From assembly GCF_023525255.1 (NCBI RefSeq), contig NZ_CP073355.1, positions 1,302,001-1,366,000 of the forward strand: 64,000 nucleotides of DNA. Direction: 5' to 3'. Shown piece by piece: positions 60,224 to 64,000 of this stretch. The notes below the pieces were generated by a model that saw only the letters and a program-made list of their open reading frames with translations, was not told where the DNA came from and searched no databases. The translations under genes and the position numbers were made by a program. This stretch comes from Thermospira aquatica. Lineage in GTDB: Bacteria; Spirochaetota; Brevinematia; Brevinematales; Thermospiraceae. Positions within the stretch are counted from its first letter, which is position 1. Every line of letters starts with the position of its first letter.

Positions 60224-61729
60224 TAACACCCAGAGTCTGTCAAGAACACGATACTGAAGAGCTTCGGCTACATGCTTTTCTTCGATGGCAGGTTTGGCTT
60301 CAAGGTCAGCAATCGTTCTGGCTACCTTGAGTATACGGTCATAGACACGGACACTGAGCATAAACTTTTCCGCTACCATCGCGAGAAACCTTTCCGTTGC
60401 AGGAGAAAGAGAACAAAACTCCTCGATATGGATATGGTGCATTTGAGCGTTGTGGTATATACCGAGATTCTGAAAACGCTTTCTCTGGATATTGCGTGCC
60501 TCAGTGACCCTCTGTCGTATCGTTTCTGAAGATTCTTCAAATGTCTTTCGCTGGATCTCCTGGAGAGGTGGCCTTGAAACTTGAATCTGGAGATCGATAC
60601 GGTCGAGAAATGGACCTGAAAGCCTCTGGAGAATTTGCTGCATTTCCCTTGGTTCCCAGGTATCGATGTCACTATGAGTGCGAGAAGGGTTCATCGCTGC
60701 CACAAGCATGAAATTTGCGGGGAAAACAACTGACCCTTCTGCTCGGCAAACGGTAATACGCTTCTCCTCCATCGGTTGCCGCAGGGCTTGAAGCACATTT
60801 GACCGAAAGAGGGGAAGTTCATCCAGAAATAACACCCCATGGTGAGCAAGACTCACCTCTCCCGGCTTAATCCAGCGATTCCCGCCGCCGGTAATGGAGA
60901 CATCCGAAGCGGTATGGTGAGGTGCACGAAAGGGCCGACTTTCAATAATCGGGCATTTATCATCAAGAAGCCCGGCCACACTATACACCATGCTGGTTTC
61001 TACTGCCTCCTCGTAGCTCATGGGGGGAAGAATTCCGCCCAGGGCTCTCGCAAGCATTGTTTTTCCTGTTCCGGGGGGACCCACCATGAGGATATGGTGC
61101 CCCCCGGCGGCGGCAATCTCAAGAGCCCTTTTGGCAAGCTTCTGTCCTTTGATATGAGACATGTCCGTTTCCACGCGGTTTAAAGAGCCGGGAGAGGGGC
61201 TTCTTGATCGGGAGGAGGGACGAATACCCTTACTTATGTACGCATACGCCTCGGTAAGGGTTTCCACACCGATGATCTCAATCTGCTCTACCGCGAGCAT
61301 TTCTGAGACATTGTGTGCCGGACAGAGGATCTTTTTAAAGCCCATTTCCCTGGCTCTCCAGGCAATGGGAAGCGCCCCGGGTATAGGTCGAAGTCTTCCG
61401 TCTAATGCAAGTTCCCCTACAACCATGAGGGAACTCAGATCATCAGGAACGTCTTCCCGGGAGAGAATGGCCAGAGCAATCGGCAAGTCAAAAAGGGTGC
61501 CCATCTTTTTTATTCCAGCTGGCGCAAGGTTTACGATAATCCTTTGCCCTGGAAAGTGAAATCCTGAGTTCTGGATCGCGACTTCAATACGCCTTACTGA
61601 CTCTTTTACTGCCTGTCCGGCCATTCCTACGATTTCAAATTCCTTTACCTTGGGCTGAATATCCACCTCAATATCAATGGGGATGGCATCTAACCCAAGA
61701 AGCGACATACTCTGTACCCGAACAATCAT
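60218..61729 (-). CDS. comM: ComM/YifB-type AAA ATPase (Mg-chelatase-like)
   Basis: 503 residues. The N-terminal domain (LLGLDAIPIDIEVDIQPKVKEFEIVGMAGQAVKES) and NLAPAGIKKMGTLFDLPIAL are followed by the ATPase core GPPGTGKTMLARALGGILPPMS, HHTASDVSITGGG, LFLDELPLF and the sensor segment. The C-terminus has SVRVYDRILKVARTIADLE. ComM is a hexameric helicase that promotes branch migration during natural transformation. Its presence is suggestive, not proof, of competence. The upstream region shares a motif with the IS1595-like gene. Confidence 0.93.
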   Translation of the reverse strand: MIVRVQSMSLLGLDAIPIDIEVDIQPKVKEFEIVGMAGQAVKESVRRIEVAIQNSGFHFPGQRIIVNLAPAGIKKMGTLFDLPIALAILSREDVPDDLSSLMVVGELALDGRLRPIPGALPIAWRAREMGFKKILCPAHNVSEMLAVEQIEIIGVETLTEAYAYISKGIRPSSRSRSPSPGSLNRVETDMSHIKGQKLAKRALEIAAAGGHHILMVGPPGTGKTMLARALGGILPPMSYEEAVETSMVYSVAGLLDDKCPIIESRPFRAPHHTASDVSITGGGNRWIKPGEVSLAHHGVLFLDELPLFRSNVLQALRQPMEEKRITVCRAEGSVVFPANFMLVAAMNPSRTHSDIDTWEPREMQQILQRLSGPFLDRIDLQIQVSRPPLQEIQRKTFEESSETIRQRVTEARNIQRKRFQNLGIYHNAQMHHIHIEEFCSLSPATERFLAMVAEKFMLSVRVYDRILKVARTIADLEAKPAIEEKHVAEALQYRVLDRLWVLS

Positions 61730-61767
61730 TGTTCTCCTCCTTTGTTGTTTTCTTACTCTTTATATTT

Positions 61768-61796
61768 TATATCGAAAAAAAATTGTTATATTTGTT
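61768..61796 (-). promoter_or_regulatory. Upstream block shared with the IS1595-like gene, copy 2
   Basis: TATATCGAAAA (61768-61778), six bases, GTTATA (61785-61790), one base, TTGTT (61792-61796), 39 bp from the comM start codon. The spacing is identical to the block at 41890-41918. Nothing else is recognised in 61797-62018. Confidence 0.6.
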
Positions 61797-62045
61797 TTGT
61801 TTATGTTATATAAAAAAAACAAAAGAATTTTTAAAAACGCTATCTTTTTGAAAAATAAAAACTTATAGAAAGAAAAATTTTCAGAAAATATTTTTGCGTT
61901 TTTTGAAAGATTGAGAAAAACGCGTCTTACTACTTGCTTTTTCTTTTGTTTTTTCCTAAAATAGAGGGGAATATTTTAGCATTTCTTATCTTAAGCCGAT
62001 AGTATTAAGAGAGGCTTTTTGCCTGAACTATCCAAGGAGGAACAT

Positions 62046-62591
62046 ATGGGCGAAAACGAAGATATCAACCTCACTGATGAGCCGGAGACACCGGAAGAGG
62101 CGGCGGTTGAAGCGCGAGGTTTTTCGCTAGGGAAGCTTATAGAGTGGATCCTGTCAAATATGATTACCGTGGTGGTAGCGGTGGTTCTTTCTGTGGTGGT
62201 TTCTTTTTTCATCATGAATTCGATTATTTCAAAGAAAAGTGAGGACGTGTACAAAACGGTAAAGATTACCCCAAAACCTGCTCCTCTTGCTATCTTTATG
62301 CTTGATGACTTTCGCATCAATACGGCGGATATTGATGAACCTCGATTCGTTCGTGTCAAGATCAACCTGGCGTATAATCAGGGTAATAAACAGATCCAGA
62401 ATGAGCTGGTCGAACGCAAGGTTCAGATTCGTGATGTGGTGCTCCGGATCTTAAATCGCAAAGAGAAGCGCGATATTGATACGGTCGAAGGCAAGGAACG
62501 TCTCAAAGAGGAGATTAAAAAGGAGATAAATAACATTCTCATCAATGGAGAGATTGAGGATGTATATTTTGATGAGTTTGTGATCTCGTAA
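62046..62591 (+). CDS. fliL: Flagellar basal-body-associated protein FliL
   Basis: FliL is a single-pass membrane protein next to the stator. A cytoplasmic start rich in acid residues (ENEDINLTDEPETPEEAA) is followed by a membrane helix (SNMITVVVAVVLSVVVSFFIMNSII) and a periplasmic FliL domain with FMLDDFRINTADIDEPRFVRVKINLAYNQG. I chose ATG 62046 with AAGGAGG upstream; the frame is open from 62019. Length 181 residues. It is followed by fliM and fliY, as in other spirochaetes. Confidence 0.94.
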   Translation: MGENEDINLTDEPETPEEAAVEARGFSLGKLIEWILSNMITVVVAVVLSVVVSFFIMNSIISKKSEDVYKTVKITPKPAPLAIFMLDDFRINTADIDEPRFVRVKINLAYNQGNKQIQNELVERKVQIRDVVLRILNRKEKRDIDTVEGKERLKEEIKKEINNILINGEIEDVYFDEFVIS

Positions 62592-62611
62592 CAAGAAGGA
62601 GAGGTAGAGGG

Positions 62612-63679
62612 ATGACAGAGATTCTATCTCAAGATGAAATTGACGCACTTTTGACAGCTGTATCCAGTGGTGAGTCTGTACCGGCGGATATAGGAGGAAT
62701 AGGTGGTGGGGGTGTTGCGACATCTTCTGCATCAACCCCTGTGAAGCGTGATAAAAAGCGCTTGAAGGTTTACGATTTCCGTCGACCTGATAAATTCTCC
62801 AAGGATCAGATCCGTACCCTGCAGATGATGCACGAAACCTTTGCGCGTCTCACGACCACCTCTCTTTCGGCGCAGTTGCGTACGCTGGTTCATGTTCATG
62901 TGGTTTCCGTGGATCAGCTGACGTACGAAGAATTTACCCGTTCTATTCCCTCTCCCACGACCATGGGTATTGTCAATATGGATCCCCTGAAAGGGAATGC
63001 CGTGATTGAGCTTGATCCAAGTATTACCTTTGCTATTATCGATCGTCTGTTTGGAGGTAAGGGCGAGTCTCTCAAAACCAATCGAGAACTTACCGATATT
63101 GAACTGTCAGTTATCGAAGGAATCCTGGTTCGTGTGCTGGGAAACCTCCGTGAATCCTGGGCGAATGTGATTGATTTGAGACCACGACTTGGAAACATTG
63201 AAACCAACCCGCAGTTTGCCCAGGTTGTTCCTCCGAATAGCATGGTGGTGCTCACGACTTTTGATACCAAAGTCGGAGACGTTGAGGGAATGATGAATTT
63301 TTGTATCCCTTATATCACTATAGAGCCTATTATTTCCAAGCTCTCTGCTCAGTACTGGTATTCAAGTATCCGAAAGGGTATCTCTACGGAAAACCTTTCC
63401 CTTCTAAAGGAACAACTTGGAGAAGTCGAGGTTGAGGTTATCGCAAAACTTGGTGCGACGGAGCTGAAATTTGGAGAGATTGCTGCTATTCGCGAGGGTG
63501 ATATCATACGACTGGATGAGACCATTAAGCAGGATGCAGAGGTGATTATTGGATCTGGACCAAAATTCTTAGGAAAACCTGGTGTTTCCGGAAACAGAAG
63601 GGCTATCCAGATTCGAGAGGTTCTGACTACTATTACCGAAGAAGTGTTGCAGGATATTTTGCTGGGGAGTGAGGATTAA
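62612..63679 (+). CDS. fliM: Flagellar motor switch protein FliM
   Basis: FliM forms the C ring and binds CheY-P. The CheY-binding N-terminus reads LSQDEIDALLTAVSSGE. The middle CheC-like domain has YDFRRPDKFSKDQIRTLQMMHETFARL and ITFAIIDRLFGGKG. The C-terminal part matches the SpoA fold (GATELKFGEIAAIREGDIIRLD). The length of 355 residues is usual. Starts 20 bp after fliL and is followed by fliY after 50 bp. Confidence 0.96.
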   Translation: MTEILSQDEIDALLTAVSSGESVPADIGGIGGGGVATSSASTPVKRDKKRLKVYDFRRPDKFSKDQIRTLQMMHETFARLTTTSLSAQLRTLVHVHVVSVDQLTYEEFTRSIPSPTTMGIVNMDPLKGNAVIELDPSITFAIIDRLFGGKGESLKTNRELTDIELSVIEGILVRVLGNLRESWANVIDLRPRLGNIETNPQFAQVVPPNSMVVLTTFDTKVGDVEGMMNFCIPYITIEPIISKLSAQYWYSSIRKGISTENLSLLKEQLGEVEVEVIAKLGATELKFGEIAAIREGDIIRLDETIKQDAEVIIGSGPKFLGKPGVSGNRRAIQIREVLTTITEEVLQDILLGSED

Positions 63680-63729
63680 GTTTTCTTCGGAAATACCGAT
63701 ACAATTACAAATAAGAGAGGAGGTTCTTT

Positions 63730-64000
63730 ATGGGCGACGGAACATTGTCCCAAGATGAAATTGATGCGCTCTTACAAGGCACAGATGAACTGATGACGGA
63801 GAGTCTTGGGAATGCCTCCACAAATTTTGGGGTTTCTGCGGCAGCTGCAGGATCAGTTGAAAGTCTCTCCGAGATGGATAAAAATCTTCTTGGTGAGCTT
63901 ATACGTGAGATAGGCAATAGTCAGGCCAATGCGCTTTCTGCTCTTACCGGGATCAATACAGCTTTTGGTTCTCCTTTTATAGATGTTGGGGCTCTTGAGA
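63730..64000 (+). CDS. fliY: Flagellar motor switch protein FliY/FliN (3' end outside window)
   Basis: The start MGDGTLSQDEIDALLQGTDELM repeats the FliM-like N-terminal motif. The next part (LGELIREIGNSQANALSALTG) begins the CheC-like domain of FliY. FliN alone would be short and lack it, so FliY is preferred. The gene runs off the window end after 90 codons. GAGAGGAGG precedes the ATG. Co-transcription with fliL and fliM is very likely. Confidence 0.88.
   Translation, partial: MGDGTLSQDEIDALLQGTDELMTESLGNASTNFGVSAAAAGSVESLSEMDKNLLGELIREIGNSQANALSALTGINTAFGSPFIDVGALE

Overview
The window comes from a spirochaete (Spirochaetota). The evidence is the flagellar gene content and order: flhA-flhF-flhG at the left edge, flgN-flgK-flgL-fliW-csrA with a bactofilin gene in the middle, and fliL-fliM-fliY at the right edge. 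Several lipoproteins and STAS-domain regulators fit the same picture. I cannot name the genus with confidence. The sequence is moderately AT-rich. Many genes have clear sigma-70-type promoters (TTGACA, 17 bp, TATAAT).

Layout. Positions 1-6.7 kb: flagellar export and placement genes (flhA, flhF, flhG), then rlmB, mltG and a YmdB-type phosphoesterase, all on the plus strand. 6.7-8.7 kb: a non-coding cluster of a 20-bp repeat, followed by a decayed insertion sequence (IS-A). 8.7-16.6 kb: leuA with a leader region and terminator, murD, an envelope gene pair on the minus strand, and a SNF2 helicase. 16.6-19.3 kb: an intact-ended but frameshifted IS (IS-B copy 1, with a 5-bp target duplication) and an intact IS256-family element. 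19.4-30 kb: housekeeping genes (a secreted protein, an aldolase, ribBA, the argD-proC-yggT-yggU operon, aspS, a PIN/TRAM protein, ispF, lepB), with a second repeat cluster between argD and aspS. 30-40 kb: a large PAS-rich histidine kinase, the flagellar hook-filament junction operon with its FliW/CsrA control pair, and two STAS proteins. 40-42.6 kb: repeat clusters on both sides of a truncated IS1595-like gene. 42.6-53.7 kb: an accessory island bounded by partial copies of IS-B. 53.7-64 kb: fabD-fabZ, a metallo-beta-lactamase-fold protein, an M32 carboxypeptidase, a rod-binding protein, thyX, an aminotransferase, comM and fliL-fliM-fliY.

The accessory island (42.9-50.65 kb) is the most distinctive gene block. 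A four-gene module is present in three versions: a secreted protein with an NADase-type glycan-binding-like domain, a small LAS/M15-peptidase-like ORF, an SH3-repeat protein and a 62-64-residue ORF with an SHGCQ motif. It ends with a lipoprotein, a predicted lipoprotein-anchored nuclease toxin and its likely immunity gene. I read it as an envelope-targeting or contact-dependent toxin island. That function is inference.

The most unusual non-coding signal is a family of about 40 copies of a 20-bp motif (consensus ACTGCRAYAAGGKAAKAGCT). It is confined to intergenic DNA in four clusters and a few outliers, in inverted pairs or in one quasi-regular array of about 15 units. Three of the clusters are accompanied by the perfect palindrome GTTAAACGTTTAAC. 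Two further observations deserve attention: every IS-B left end abuts, with the same 5-bp gap, a -35 TTGACA hexamer, and comM shares an upstream sequence block with the truncated IS1595-like gene.
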